A stretch of 41,324 bases of DNA from Levilactobacillus tujiorum (GTDB taxonomy: Bacteria > Bacillota > Bacilli > Lactobacillales > Lactobacillaceae): contig NZ_JAAXLK010000024.1 of the NCBI RefSeq assembly GCF_012641185.1, positions 1 to 41,324 on the forward strand, read 5' to 3'. The position numbers and the translations under genes were made by a program. The notes under the pieces were generated by a model. The model did not search any database, had not been told where the DNA came from, and was given only the letters and a program-made list of their open reading frames with translations. Positions 1 through 11,044 of the stretch are shown here, in pieces; the stretch's first letter is position 1, and the number at the start of each line of letters is the position of its first letter.

Positions 1-3
1 ACC

Positions 4-21
4 AGAGCTGAGGCTCTTTTT
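4..21 (+). terminator. Intrinsic terminator of an upstream gene
   Basis: A 5-bp stem (AGAGC 4-8 with GCTCT 13-17) closes a four-base loop and runs into a T tract. The gene it serves lies left of the window. Confidence 0.5.
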
Positions 22-44
22 CTGCACTTAAAAGGTGAAAACGT

Positions 45-89
45 AAAATTCCCATCAAGCACTTGAATCATGTGTTTGATGGGGATTTT
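45..89. terminator. Long hairpin, probable bidirectional terminator
   Basis: An 18-nt arm at 45-62 pairs with 72-89 across a 9-nt loop; the only departures from perfect pairing are G-T wobbles. An A-rich left flank and a T-rich right end fit termination in either direction. It separates the upstream gene from the galM promoter. Confidence 0.55.
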
Positions 90-201
90 GGAGTTTCTGG
101 TGAATAATTCAGGCTAATAATCAAATGATAAGTCCAGTAAAAGTGTCAGTATTTTTACGAGTAAAAGGTTGTGGGAAGGCACATTGATCGTCACAAATAA
201 A

Positions 202-231
202 TTGGTACTGACCAGCTGATTATTATACAAT
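202..231 (+). promoter_or_regulatory. galM promoter
   Basis: TTGGTA at 202-207 and TACAAT at 226-231 are 18 bp apart. The ATG of galM is about 32 nt downstream, with GGAGG at 250-254 between. Confidence 0.5.
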
Positions 232-263
232 GAAAACGGATTCTAAATTGGAGGAAAGCAATC

Positions 264-1295
264 ATGGAAATTACGCAAGAAGTTGCTGGGACTATCGCAG
301 AACAACCCGTCACCAAGTACCTGTTAACTAATCAACAAGGGACGCGAGTGAGCGTTTTGACTTGGGGGGCCACTCTGCAAGAATTCAGTGTTGTTGAAGG
401 CGATCGGCGCCAACAATTAGTGGTCGGTGAGTCGGATATTGCCGCTTACGACCACAATGGATACTGCTTGTGCCAAGCTTTAGGCCGGGGCGCTGGTCGA
501 ATTGCCGGTGCGCAGTTTGATCTCGATGGTCAGACGGTTCAGTTGGAAGCCAACGAGGGCAAGAATGCCATTCACGGGGGTTCCCACGGCTTTAGAAACG
601 TGAACTGGTCCGGTGAAACCAAAAAGACGGCTGACACGGCTAGCGTTGTTCTGACCCATACGGTGACGCCAGCTGAGGATCGTTACCCGGGGACGTTAAC
701 CACCAGCATCACCTACACCTTGACGGCCGATAATCGGCTAGAAATCAGTTTTACGGGGAATAGTGATGCGGACACGCTGTTTAACCCGACGATTCACACC
801 TACTTTAACGTGACCGATGATCAACGCAGTATTGATCAACAATGGTTGTTGCTGAGTGGCAATCAACGGCTGGAACTTAATGCGGATAAAACACCTAGCG
901 GTAAAAAGTTGCCAACGGCTGGCACGGGTTATGACTTCAGCCAACCACGGACGATTGCGGATGGGTTAGCACAACTCAAGAAAGACGGTAAAGTCGAATA
1001 CGATGACGCCTTTGTGGTCAAGCCAAGTGCCACCACGCCAATTGCCGCTATCGGGGATGCCGCGGGTCACCGCCGGGTTGCGGTATACTCTGATCGTGAC
1101 GGCTTGGTCGTCTTCACGGCTAACCCCACGGATACTAAACGCGCAGAGGTCCGGGATTACAATGCGTTAGCCTTGGAGGCCCAAGCGTTGCCAGATGCAA
1201 TTCATCACGCTGACTTCGGCGACATTGTTCTGCCCGCCAATCGCCCAGTCACCCACACGATTGCTTATCAATATTTGGCGGATAACAAGGATTAA
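264..1295 (+). CDS. galM: Aldose 1-epimerase (mutarotase) GalM
   Basis: GalM interconverts the beta and alpha anomers of galactose so that GalK receives alpha-D-galactose; it acts in the cytoplasm. The 343-residue length is normal for the family. Visible family features are the Gly/Arg-rich stretch GRGAGRIAGAQF near residue 75, the conserved HGG of NAIHGGSHGF near 102, and NPTIHTYFN near residue 176, which holds a conserved catalytic-region His. The start is well set by GGAGG 10 nt upstream. It is the first gene of the galactose region and has its own promoter. No clear terminator separates it from the phosphoglucomutase gene, so read-through is possible. Confidence 0.93.
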   Translation: MEITQEVAGTIAEQPVTKYLLTNQQGTRVSVLTWGATLQEFSVVEGDRRQQLVVGESDIAAYDHNGYCLCQALGRGAGRIAGAQFDLDGQTVQLEANEGKNAIHGGSHGFRNVNWSGETKKTADTASVVLTHTVTPAEDRYPGTLTTSITYTLTADNRLEISFTGNSDADTLFNPTIHTYFNVTDDQRSIDQQWLLLSGNQRLELNADKTPSGKKLPTAGTGYDFSQPRTIADGLAQLKKDGKVEYDDAFVVKPSATTPIAAIGDAAGHRRVAVYSDRDGLVVFTANPTDTKRAEVRDYNALALEAQALPDAIHHADFGDIVLPANRPVTHTIAYQYLADNKD

Positions 1296-1487
1296 ATCAA
1301 GGCTTGGCGTCGTCCGTAGTGTGGCGCGATAATCGTTAAAGAAGACCCGGAATTTAGCGAGTAGCTGGGTTAAACTTCGGTCTGTCTGGTATAAAGTTTG
1401 CGTCGTTGCTGGTATAGTAGTGATGTTGATTCTTAATTTCCAGTTCACATCGGGGAGTGGCTCAAATGATGTGCTAACTGGCGATGG

Positions 1488-1541
1488 TGTCTGGGTTCAC
1501 GCTAAGCTGCCTAGTGAGGCAGTATCATAGCCACCCAGATA
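1488..1541 (+). promoter_or_regulatory. Structured leader before the phosphoglucomutase gene
   Basis: Two nested helices are visible. TCTGGGT at 1490-1496 pairs with ACCCAGA at 1533-1539. Inside this, CTGCCT at 1507-1512 pairs with AGGCAG at 1517-1522 around an AGTG tetraloop. The structure ends about 15 nt before the ribosome binding site at 1556-1564. I cannot match it to a known riboswitch; it may protect the message or modulate translation. Confidence 0.35.
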
Positions 1542-1569
1542 AAACGTTAAGTAAAAAGGAGAGGTTTAG

Positions 1570-3303
1570 ATGAGTTGGCAAGATAATTATCGAGTTTGGC
1601 AACAACAACCCACGATGATTCCTTACATCAAGCGGGAATTAGACGCAATCGCGGATGATCCTAAGGCATTGGAGGCGGCTTTTAGTGGTCCCATGAGCTT
1701 TGGAACCGCTGGGATGCGTGGCGTCATGGGCCCTGGAATTGGGCAGATGAACGTGTACACGGTACGGCAAGCAACTGAAGGGGTTGCCCGTTATCTGGAT
1801 ACCTTGGATGAAGCAACCAAGCAACGCGGGGTTGCCATTAGTTTTGATTCCCGGTACCATTCAACGGAGTTTGCCCATGAAGCGGCTCACGTTTTGGGAG
1901 CACACAATATCCCTAGCTTTGTGTTTGATGATCTCCGGCCTACGCCAGAATTGTCGTTTGCCGTTCGGCATTTACATACAGCGATGGGCATCATGATTAC
2001 CGCGAGCCACAATCCGAAGCAATACAACGGCTATAAAATCTACGGGCCAGATGGCGGGCAAATGCCACCTAAGGCGTCCGACATGATCACGGATTTTGTC
2101 CGATCAGCTAAGGATGTCTTTGACATTAAAGTAGCCGACGAACAACAGCTGCGAGCTGACAAGACGATGCAGATCATTGGTGAAAACGTCGATCAACCTT
2201 ACCTGAAAAACGTCGAAAGCGTGACGATCAACCCCGATTTAATTCAATCCGTGGGGAAAACGATGAAACTGATCTACACGCCACTTCATGGGACGGGGAA
2301 AGTCATCGGCGAACGGGCTTTACGGGGCGCCGGGTTTGAGAACTTCACCATGGTTCCAGAACAAGCCATTGCCGATCCTGAATTTCCAACGGTGCCATTC
2401 CCTAATCCGGAATTTGCCCAAGCCTTTGACATGGCGATTGCGTTGGGGAAAAAGGAAGGCGCTGACCTCTTGGTTGCGACCGACCCCGATGCAGACCGGT
2501 TAGGGGCCGCGGTACGGGAACCTAGTGGTGATTACCAATTGTTGACCGGGAACCAAATCGCCTCAATCTTACTGGCCTACATCCTAAAGGCACGCAAGGC
2601 GGCGGGGCAGTTGCCAGCCAACTCACGGGTCGTGAAGTCGATTGTATCAACTGAACTGGCCACGAAGATTGCGGCGGCTTATGGCGTTGAGATGAAGAAT
2701 GTTCTGACGGGCTTCAAGTTTATCGCCGAACAGATTCATCAGTATGAGACCAACCATGACCACACCTTCCTATTTGGTTTTGAAGAAAGTTACGGTTACC
2801 TGATCAAGCCATTCGTCCGGGATAAGGATGCTATTCAATCCACCGTTCTATTGGCAGAAGTCGCCGCTGACTACAAGCAACGGGGGATGACCCTGTACGA
2901 TGGAATTCAGGAACTGTACGCGACCTACGGCTACTTTGCTGAGAAGACCACGTTTGAAGAGTTCCCTGGTGTCGATGGCGCCGATCAAATGGCCCACTTG
3001 ATGAGTGAATTCCGCGAAAATGCACCGAAGTCCTTCGGTGACAGCGCGATCACGACGGTTGAAGACTTCTCGACTAGCACCAAGACTGAAGTAGATGGCA
3101 CGACCAGCAAGATTGATCTGCCACAGTCCAACGTCTTGAAGTACTGGCTAGACGACGGCACTTGGATTTGCATTCGGCCTTCTGGGACGGAACCTAAAGT
3201 TAAGTTCTATATTGGAACCAGCGATCAGACCGATAAAGCAGCGCAAAAGCGGCTTGCCGGCTACGAAGCGGCATTGAAGCAGTACGTCGATTCAGTGAAG
3301 TAG
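1570..3303 (+). CDS. pgm: Phosphoglucomutase / phosphomannomutase (alpha-D-phosphohexomutase)
   Basis: This enzyme interconverts glucose 1-phosphate and glucose 6-phosphate, joining the Leloir pathway product to glycolysis and supplying glucose 1-phosphate for UDP-glucose. All domain signatures of the superfamily are present: FGTAGMRG near residue 45, the phosphoserine loop TASHNP (Ser about 146), the metal loop DPDADR near 306, and the phosphate-binding loop RPSGTEPKVKFY near 535. The 577 residues match the Gram-positive PgcA type. AAAGGAGAGG precedes the ATG. Its position directly after galM suits galactose use. Phosphomannomutase activity cannot be excluded. Confidence 0.93.
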   Translation: MSWQDNYRVWQQQPTMIPYIKRELDAIADDPKALEAAFSGPMSFGTAGMRGVMGPGIGQMNVYTVRQATEGVARYLDTLDEATKQRGVAISFDSRYHSTEFAHEAAHVLGAHNIPSFVFDDLRPTPELSFAVRHLHTAMGIMITASHNPKQYNGYKIYGPDGGQMPPKASDMITDFVRSAKDVFDIKVADEQQLRADKTMQIIGENVDQPYLKNVESVTINPDLIQSVGKTMKLIYTPLHGTGKVIGERALRGAGFENFTMVPEQAIADPEFPTVPFPNPEFAQAFDMAIALGKKEGADLLVATDPDADRLGAAVREPSGDYQLLTGNQIASILLAYILKARKAAGQLPANSRVVKSIVSTELATKIAAAYGVEMKNVLTGFKFIAEQIHQYETNHDHTFLFGFEESYGYLIKPFVRDKDAIQSTVLLAEVAADYKQRGMTLYDGIQELYATYGYFAEKTTFEEFPGVDGADQMAHLMSEFRENAPKSFGDSAITTVEDFSTSTKTEVDGTTSKIDLPQSNVLKYWLDDGTWICIRPSGTEPKVKFYIGTSDQTDKAAQKRLAGYEAALKQYVDSVK

Positions 3304-3337
3304 GTCATCACAGTTGGTCTAAAACTGTGTTTTCTTC

Positions 3338-3540
3338 GCCTTACCGGTCGGCAGATATGGGCTGGAACGGTGCGAACACAACTTGAAGCCTCGAAAATAC
3401 CGAGTCTCCAAGCTTGGTTTTCTACTAGCCAGTAAGCAATTCACTTACTGACTAAGTAGAACGACGCGCCTGAGCCCATATCTGCCGACCTCTCGGCTGA
3501 CACAGTGTTTTCAGACGACTGAGATACAACTATCATGTTC
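3338..3540 (+). repeat. Intergenic repeat, module A copy 1 (solo)
   Basis: An 18-bp perfect inverted repeat (3346-3363 with 3473-3490) encloses two further hairpins, one pairing CTTG/CTCG near 3382 with CGAG/CAAG near 3410 and one pairing CAGTAAG at 3430 with CTTACTG at 3444. A closely matching copy lies at 10785-10985, and divergent relatives at 18943-19118 (minus) and 24763-24945. Similarity to the copy at 10.8 kb continues to about 3540. No module B follows here. No ORF is conserved between copies. Confidence 0.8.
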
Positions 3541-3580
3541 GTTATCGAGTGAAGCGAGATTAGTAAGTTCTAAACATGAG

Positions 3581-3612
3581 AGCAGTTAGTCCGTTGGGGC
3601 TAGCTGTTTTTT
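3581..3612 (+). terminator. Intrinsic terminator after the phosphoglucomutase gene
   Basis: A 12-nt arm at 3581-3592 pairs with 3597-3608, with three G-T wobbles and a 4-nt loop, and is followed by a run of six T. It lies past the module A repeat and probably ends the galM-pgm transcript. Confidence 0.65.
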
Positions 3613-3719
3613 ATTCCAGAAAAGTTGGTGATTTTTGGGCAAACGGTTGTTGATCAGCCACACCAGCCTTTCACTTGCTTTCATCGGATTAAAAAGAGTT
3701 TCAGCGAGCATCGACCATA

Positions 3720-3792
3720 AGTAAGCGCTTTACTAATTGCTTTACTAAAGTTTTTATCAAAATTAGACAACCGGTTGCAACTGGTCAACGTT
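3720..3792 (+). promoter_or_regulatory. Candidate GalR operators and weak cre
   Basis: The direct repeat GCTTTACTAA occurs at 3727-3736 and 3739-3748. The same TTTACT half-site occurs in the palindrome before galK. CAACCGGTTG at 3768-3777 is a perfect palindrome with a central CG step, typical of LacI-family operators; CAACGTTG at 3785-3792 is a shorter one. GTAAGCGCTTTAC at 3721-3733 is a weak cre match. Binding by the GalR encoded at 9672-10694 is an inference. Confidence 0.4.
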
Positions 3793-3836
3793 GCTCAATC
3801 ACACGATACTATGAATATTTTTCACAATAAAAGTGG

Positions 3837-3886
3837 TTGCATTAAGCCCCCTAAGTGCCTAGAATAAGGACCGTAAAGCGCTTTCA
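3837..3886 (+). promoter_or_regulatory. Promoter with cre box at the transcription start
   Basis: TTGCAT at 3837-3842 and TAGAAT at 3860-3865 are 17 bp apart. GTAAAGCGCTTTCA at 3873-3886 is a good CcpA-binding cre site lying where the transcript would begin, the usual place for catabolite repression. It serves the small gene at 3962 and the symporter behind it. Confidence 0.6.
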
Positions 3887-3961
3887 TTTTAGTTAAATGC
3901 AAGTGTCTCTTTTACCGCTAGAATTAGTCTCATATATTTTGGAAAATAGAGGTGTGTCAAG

Positions 3962-4204
3962 ATGGCTAAGAATGACAAGATTACGTTGAATCCAGAGAAG
4001 TTTGCTGCGGCTGTTTTGGGCGGGAATACCCAGTATCCAGATGAAGAAAATAAGCTGTACATTAAGCGACAGCTGACCCTTTACCTGGAAGCCACGTTAC
4101 TCGCGCAAGACTTTAACAAGTTGGAAGAAACTCGATTTGATATGGCTAAAGCACAGCAACGGGAAGATGTTTTGTCAAAGATCATTGAACATCGGTATCA
4201 CTAA
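3962..4204 (+). CDS. Small protein of unknown function heading the symporter transcript
   Basis: An 80-residue charged, soluble, probably helical protein without signal peptide or membrane segment. I do not recognise the family. The start follows GAGGTG at about 3950. It is the first gene behind a cre-controlled promoter and lies 59 nt before the sugar symporter with no terminator between, so the two are probably cotranscribed. A link with sugar uptake or its control is only suggested by this position. Codon use looks like that of its neighbours, which supports a real gene. Confidence 0.7.
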   Translation: MAKNDKITLNPEKFAAAVLGGNTQYPDEENKLYIKRQLTLYLEATLLAQDFNKLEETRFDMAKAQQREDVLSKIIEHRYH

Positions 4205-4263
4205 GCTAGTGCGGCCGTTGGTGATTAGAAATAAGTCGATCGTTGAAAGGTGAGGAAAGAGCA

Positions 4264-5703
4264 ATGGTTAAGCAATATCTCTCATATGCTTTAGGGGCGT
4301 TTGGACACGATGCCTTCTACGCAACACTTAATACTTATTTTGCTATCTTTGTAACCAGTGCCTTGTTTGTTGGAAAAGGTTCCGCTGCTGAAGCCGGTAT
4401 TGTGACGACGATGGTGGTGGTCATTCGGTTAATTGAAATTGCTTTTGACCCTATGATCGGTGGGATGGTTGATAATACCGACACCAAAATAGGGAAATTC
4501 AAGCCATGGCTGTTAGCCGGGGCCATTGTCAGTTCAGTGGGACTGATTCTGATGTTCTCCAGTCTGTTTGGCTTGGCGGATTCGAATACCTCGCTTTACT
4601 TTCTGGTATTCGGGATTGTCTTTGTGATCATGGATATCTTCTACTCATTCAAAGACATTTCGTTCTGGTCCATGTTGCCTGCCTTGAGTGTGGATACTAA
4701 GATTCGTAACCGGTTTGGGACAGTTGGCCGTTTCGGGTCGACCTTAGGTTCCCAAGGGGTCATTATTGTAATTATGCCGCTGGTTATTTACTTTTCACAG
4801 AAGTTCTCCGGCACGCATGGTGATACGCAGACCCGTGCTGGTTGGTTAGGTTTTGCCATCGTTATTGGCCTGGTTTCACTGTTAGGGGCCTTGGCTACCT
4901 TCTTTGGGACGAAAGAGACCAAGAGCTTAATTCGGCAGAATACGGAACGGACGCGTTTCCGGGACGTCTTCAAAGTGATTGGTGAAAATGACCAATTGAT
5001 GTGGTTAGGCTTTTCTTACCTGCTCTTCGCATTGAGCTACGTGGTCACGAATTCACTGTTGATCTACTACTTCCGTTATGTCATTGGCAATTCAAATGCT
5101 TATAGTGTCATCGGCGGTGTGACGGCTATCTTAGGAATCGTTTCCGTTCCCCTGTTTCCAATCATCGTTGCCAAGATCACGCGGCGTGGGGTTTACGTCG
5201 GCGGTATCTGCATGATGTTAGTGGGCTACCTGCTGTTCAACTTTGCCGGCACTAGTGCGATCATGATGTACATTGCGGATGCGATCTTCTTCTTCCCATA
5301 CCCAATGATCTTCTTAGCAGCGCTAATGACCATTACCGATAGTGTGGAATATGGACAATGGAAGAATGGGACGCGGAACGAATCCGTAACGTTGTCCGTG
5401 CGGCCTTTGATTGATAAGTTAGCCGGGGCCTTCTCGACGGGAATTGTAGTTATCGCTGCGGTTCAAGCAGGGATGACGGGTAATACCAAGCCCAGTGAAA
5501 TTACGGCTCACGGCATGTTCATCTTCCATTCCTTTATCTTCTACATGCCAATGATTTTATTGGTGGTATCGGCATTGATCTACCAGTTCAAGGTCACCTT
5601 ATCCGAAAAGAAGCATGCGGAAATCGTGAAGAAGTTGGAAAAGAAAATTAAGACTGAAAATGCTGAAGAAGCGGCTGATAAGAAAGCTGAATTGAATAAT
5701 TAG
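4264..5703 (+). CDS. GPH-family sugar:cation symporter, probable galactose permease
   Basis: A polytopic membrane transporter of the glycoside-pentoside-hexuronide:cation symporter family (MelB/LacS type) that would import galactose or a galactoside. The N-terminal YALGAFGHDAFYATLNTYF, the PMIGGMVDNTDTKIGKFKPW loop near residue 65, and the WSMLPALS and VEYGQWKNGTRNE segments are typical. It has about 12 hydrophobic segments and ends in a Lys/Glu-rich tail. The PTS IIA-like domain of LacS is absent, so HPr-dependent control of that kind is not expected. I chose the ATG at 4264 because GGTGAGG lies 9 nt upstream; a TTG at 4243 would lack a binding site. The exact sugar is inferred from the surrounding gal genes. 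Confidence 0.87.
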   Translation: MVKQYLSYALGAFGHDAFYATLNTYFAIFVTSALFVGKGSAAEAGIVTTMVVVIRLIEIAFDPMIGGMVDNTDTKIGKFKPWLLAGAIVSSVGLILMFSSLFGLADSNTSLYFLVFGIVFVIMDIFYSFKDISFWSMLPALSVDTKIRNRFGTVGRFGSTLGSQGVIIVIMPLVIYFSQKFSGTHGDTQTRAGWLGFAIVIGLVSLLGALATFFGTKETKSLIRQNTERTRFRDVFKVIGENDQLMWLGFSYLLFALSYVVTNSLLIYYFRYVIGNSNAYSVIGGVTAILGIVSVPLFPIIVAKITRRGVYVGGICMMLVGYLLFNFAGTSAIMMYIADAIFFFPYPMIFLAALMTITDSVEYGQWKNGTRNESVTLSVRPLIDKLAGAFSTGIVVIAAVQAGMTGNTKPSEITAHGMFIFHSFIFYMPMILLVVSALIYQFKVTLSEKKHAEIVKKLEKKIKTENAEEAADKKAELNN

Positions 5704-5716
5704 TTAAAATGTGGAG

Positions 5717-5746
5717 AACCTCAGAATAAGTATCTGGGGTTTTTCT
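5717..5746 (+). terminator. Intrinsic terminator after the symporter
   Basis: AACCTCAGA at 5717-5725 pairs with TCTGGGGTT at 5733-5741, with one wobble, followed by T residues. galK therefore has a separate transcript. Confidence 0.65.
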
Positions 5747-5829
5747 GTAGAACTATGAAGGTAAGATGATTGGCATATTGATTGAGGGGCCAATGCCAAG
5801 CCATTCGTGGTTAGTGTTAACAAAAAAAA

Positions 5830-5898
5830 GAAAGCGCTTTAAAAATTAATTGACAATGTTATTAAAAGCGACTATGCTAATAACAGTAAAGTTTTACT
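5830..5898 (+). promoter_or_regulatory. galK promoter with cre and GalR-type operator
   Basis: TTGACA (consensus) at 5850-5855 and TATGCT at 5873-5878 are 17 bp apart. A cre-like site, GAAAGCGCTTTAAA, sits just upstream at 5830-5843. Just downstream, AGTAAA (5885-5890) and TTTACT (5893-5898) form a perfect 6+2+6 palindrome over the expected start point, a natural repressor site. The ribosome binding site AAGGAG lies at 5909-5914. Confidence 0.65.
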
Positions 5899-5923
5899 AA
5901 AAATTTATAAGGAGTTAATCGCC

Positions 5924-7093
5924 ATGGATTTCACCAGCTTAGCAACTGAATACCAAGAAAAGTTTAACGTCGCACCACAGCGGGTGTTCTTCTCTCCCGG
6001 CCGTATCAATTTGATCGGTGAATACACTGATTTCAACGGGGGACACGTTTTCCCAGCTGCGATCAGTATGGGAACCTACGCTGCTTACTCCGATCGAGAT
6101 GATCGACAGTTCCGGGTTTATTCAGCTAACGTGCCGGACGCGGGGATGCTGACTTTCTCCCTCGACAATTTAGCGTTTGATAAGGCTGACAATTGGGCCA
6201 ACTACCTGAAAGGGATGTTGTTCGAGTTAGCTAAGCAAAATTTGACGATTGACCACGGATTTGATTTGTTTGTCCACGGTAATTTGCCAGATGCTTCGGG
6301 CCTATCATCGTCCGCGTCAATGGAAATGTTGATGGGGGAGATCCTGCACGCCGCTTATGGCATGAAGTTGGATGAAGTTGAAATGGTCAAGGTGGGCCAA
6401 CAAGTTGAAAATGACTACTTTGGCTTAAACACCGGGATCATGGATCAATTTGCCATCGGGATGGGGAAGAAGGATCAAGCCATCCTGCTGGATACCAATA
6501 CGATGGCCTACGAATATGCGCCCCTCAACTTGGGTGACAACGTCGTGGTGATCATGAACACGAAGAAGCGTCGGGAGTTGACGGATTCTAAGTACAACGA
6601 ACGCCGGGCGCAGTGTGAAGAAGCCTTGCGCCGGTTGCAAACTAAGTTAGATATTAAGACGTTAGGCGACTTGGACGAAGATCAATTTGACCAAAATGCT
6701 TATCTGATTAACGATGACACGTTGATTAAACGGGCCCGGCATGCGGTGTTTGAAAATCAACGGACCCTGAAGGCCTTTAAGGCGTTGCAAGACAATGACC
6801 TGGTGAGCTTCGGCCACTTGATTAATGCCTCGCACGTTTCCCTTAATTACGACTTTGCCGTAACCGGGAAGGAACTGGACACGTTGGTTGAGACCGCTTG
6901 GCAACAACCTGGCGTCTTGGGTGCGCGGATGACGGGTGCCGGCTTCGGCGGTTGTGCGATTGCCATCGTCAAGAAAGCCAACGTCAAGGACTTTGAGGCT
7001 AAAGTCGGCCAAGTCTACGAAGCAACGATCGGTCATCCAGCCGAATTCTACGTCGCAGAGATTGCGGATGGTCCTAAGGAATTGCAAAAGTAA
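5924..7093 (+). CDS. galK: Galactokinase
   Basis: Phosphorylates alpha-D-galactose to galactose 1-phosphate with ATP, the first committed step of the Leloir pathway. It is a GHMP kinase: the galactokinase signature SPGRINLIGEYTD is at residues 24-36, the ATP-binding glycine/serine loop PDASGLSSSASME at 122-134, and the third motif MTGAGFGGCA near 338-347. At 389 residues it has the usual length. It heads the transcript galK-galE-galT-galR; 94 nt separate it from galE without a visible terminator. Control by CcpA and GalR is inferred from the sites in front of it. Confidence 0.97.
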   Translation: MDFTSLATEYQEKFNVAPQRVFFSPGRINLIGEYTDFNGGHVFPAAISMGTYAAYSDRDDRQFRVYSANVPDAGMLTFSLDNLAFDKADNWANYLKGMLFELAKQNLTIDHGFDLFVHGNLPDASGLSSSASMEMLMGEILHAAYGMKLDEVEMVKVGQQVENDYFGLNTGIMDQFAIGMGKKDQAILLDTNTMAYEYAPLNLGDNVVVIMNTKKRRELTDSKYNERRAQCEEALRRLQTKLDIKTLGDLDEDQFDQNAYLINDDTLIKRARHAVFENQRTLKAFKALQDNDLVSFGHLINASHVSLNYDFAVTGKELDTLVETAWQQPGVLGARMTGAGFGGCAIAIVKKANVKDFEAKVGQVYEATIGHPAEFYVAEIADGPKELQK

Positions 7094-7187
7094 ACAGGAA
7101 TCTTTGGCGATTGGACTTAATTAAAATTGAGAGTCAGGTTAAAATAAAGTTAGCTAACGACAGACATAATTGAGGAGGAATTGATCA

Positions 7188-8194
7188 ATGACAGTTTTAG
7201 TTTTAGGTGGCGCCGGTTACATCGGGTCACACGCCGTAGATCGTTTAGTAGAAAAAGGTTACGATGTTGCTGTTGTCGATAATTTGGTAACGGGACACCG
7301 GGCCGCAGTTAACCCCCAAGCTCGGTTCTACGAAGGGGACGTGCGGGACCAAAAGTTCCTGAATGATGTGTTCGATAAGGAAGATATCGAAGGCGTCATG
7401 CACTTTGCCGCGTTCTCAATCGTTCCGGAATCTATGGAAAAGCCGTTGAAGTACTTTGATAACAACACGACGGGGATGGTTTCCTTACTTGAAGTGATGC
7501 ACCGGCATAACGTTAAACGCATTATCTTCTCCTCGACGGCGGCGACTTATGGTGAACCTAAGCAGATTCCAATTAAGGAAACGGACCCACAAGTGCCAAC
7601 CAATCCATATGGTGAAAGTAAGCTAATGATGGAAAAGATTATGCGGTGGGCTGACGAAGCTTACGGCATCAAGTTCATCGCGCTGCGGTACTTCAACGTG
7701 GCTGGTGCCAAGGAAGACGGGAGCATTGGTGAAGATCACCATCCCGAAACCCACTTAATCCCTATCATTCTGCAAGTCGCTGCGGGCGAACGCAAAGAAT
7801 TGTCGATCTTCGGTGGCGATTACCCTACTAAAGACGGGACTAACATCCGCGACTATGTTCACGTCGTTGATTTAGTTGATGCGCATATTTTAGCGCTGGA
7901 ATATCTCAAGGCAGGTCACGACAGCGATGCCTTTAACTTGGGCTCTTCTACTGGCTTCTCCAACAAAGAAATGCTGGAAGCGGCACGTAAAGTTACCGGG
8001 AAGGAAATTCCTGCCAAGATGGCCCCACGGCGGGCTGGTGATCCTAGCACGTTGATCGCTGCGAGTGATAAGGCGCGGAAGATCTTGAATTGGCAACCAC
8101 AATTTGACAACGTTGAAGACATCATCCGGACGGCTTGGAATTGGAAGCAGAAGCATCCAGCTGGCTATGATGATCAAAACGAGGCGGTTAAGTA

Positions 8195-8195
<1 letters not shown>
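7188..8195 (+). CDS. galE: UDP-glucose 4-epimerase
   Basis: Interconverts UDP-galactose and UDP-glucose using bound NAD. It is an extended short-chain dehydrogenase: the Rossmann motif GGAGYIG is at residues 7-13 and the catalytic YGESK (YxxxK) near 140-144, preceded by the [10 protein letters not shown] serine/threonine segment. The 335 residues are typical. GAGGAGG precedes the ATG. The stop overlaps the galT start in TAATG, which points to translational coupling with galT. Confidence 0.97.
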
Positions 8196-10694
<2,499 letters not shown>

Positions 10695-10701
10695 GCTAGT
10701 G

Positions 10702-10733
10702 ATGAGGTCGAGCGTGTCTCGACCTCATTTTTT
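10702..10733 (+). terminator. Strong intrinsic terminator of the gal operon
   Basis: An 11-bp perfect stem (10702-10712 with 10718-10728), a CGTGT loop and a run of T end the galKETR transcript. Confidence 0.9.
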
Positions 10734-10784
10734 ATACGACGAACTGCAGTAGAACCGATTAAGATTGGGCAACGTGGTGGTTCC

Positions 10785-10985
10785 TTACGACTTACCGGTC
10801 GACAGATATGGGCTGGAACGGCACGAACGCAACTTGAAGCCTCGAAAGTACCGAGTCTCCAAGCTTGGTTTTCTACTAAGCCAGCGAGAAGTCCGCTCAC
10901 TGCTAAGTAGGACGACGCGCCTGAGCCCATATCTACCGACCTTGCGGCTAACACGGATACTCTTAGACAACTGAGGTAGTAGCCG
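10785..10985 (+). repeat. Composite repeat, module A copy 2
   Basis: Closely matches 3338-3540. The terminal inverted repeat (10797-10814 with 10924-10941) has two mismatches, and the same two internal hairpins can form. A linker of about 60 nt and module B (11045-11257) follow in the same orientation. The A-linker-B order recurs near 24.8-25.1 kb and, inverted, at 18.7-19.1 kb. Confidence 0.8.
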
Positions 10986-11044
10986 TTATGATCGTTATTG
11001 GTCGAGCTGAAAATGTTAGGTAACCACGCTTCTTAACGATTGTC

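Noticed and set aside
3338-3540. Module A as a tRNA-like or known riboswitch element
   Set aside because: It has a multi-hairpin fold but no tRNA landmarks (T-loop GTTCRANYC, acceptor stem with CCA context), and it does not precede a gene at a constant distance.
10765-10974. A 69-codon plus-strand ORF and a 61-codon minus-strand ORF inside the composite repeat
   Set aside because: Neither frame is preserved in the other repeat copies, and pairing constraints explain the sequence better.
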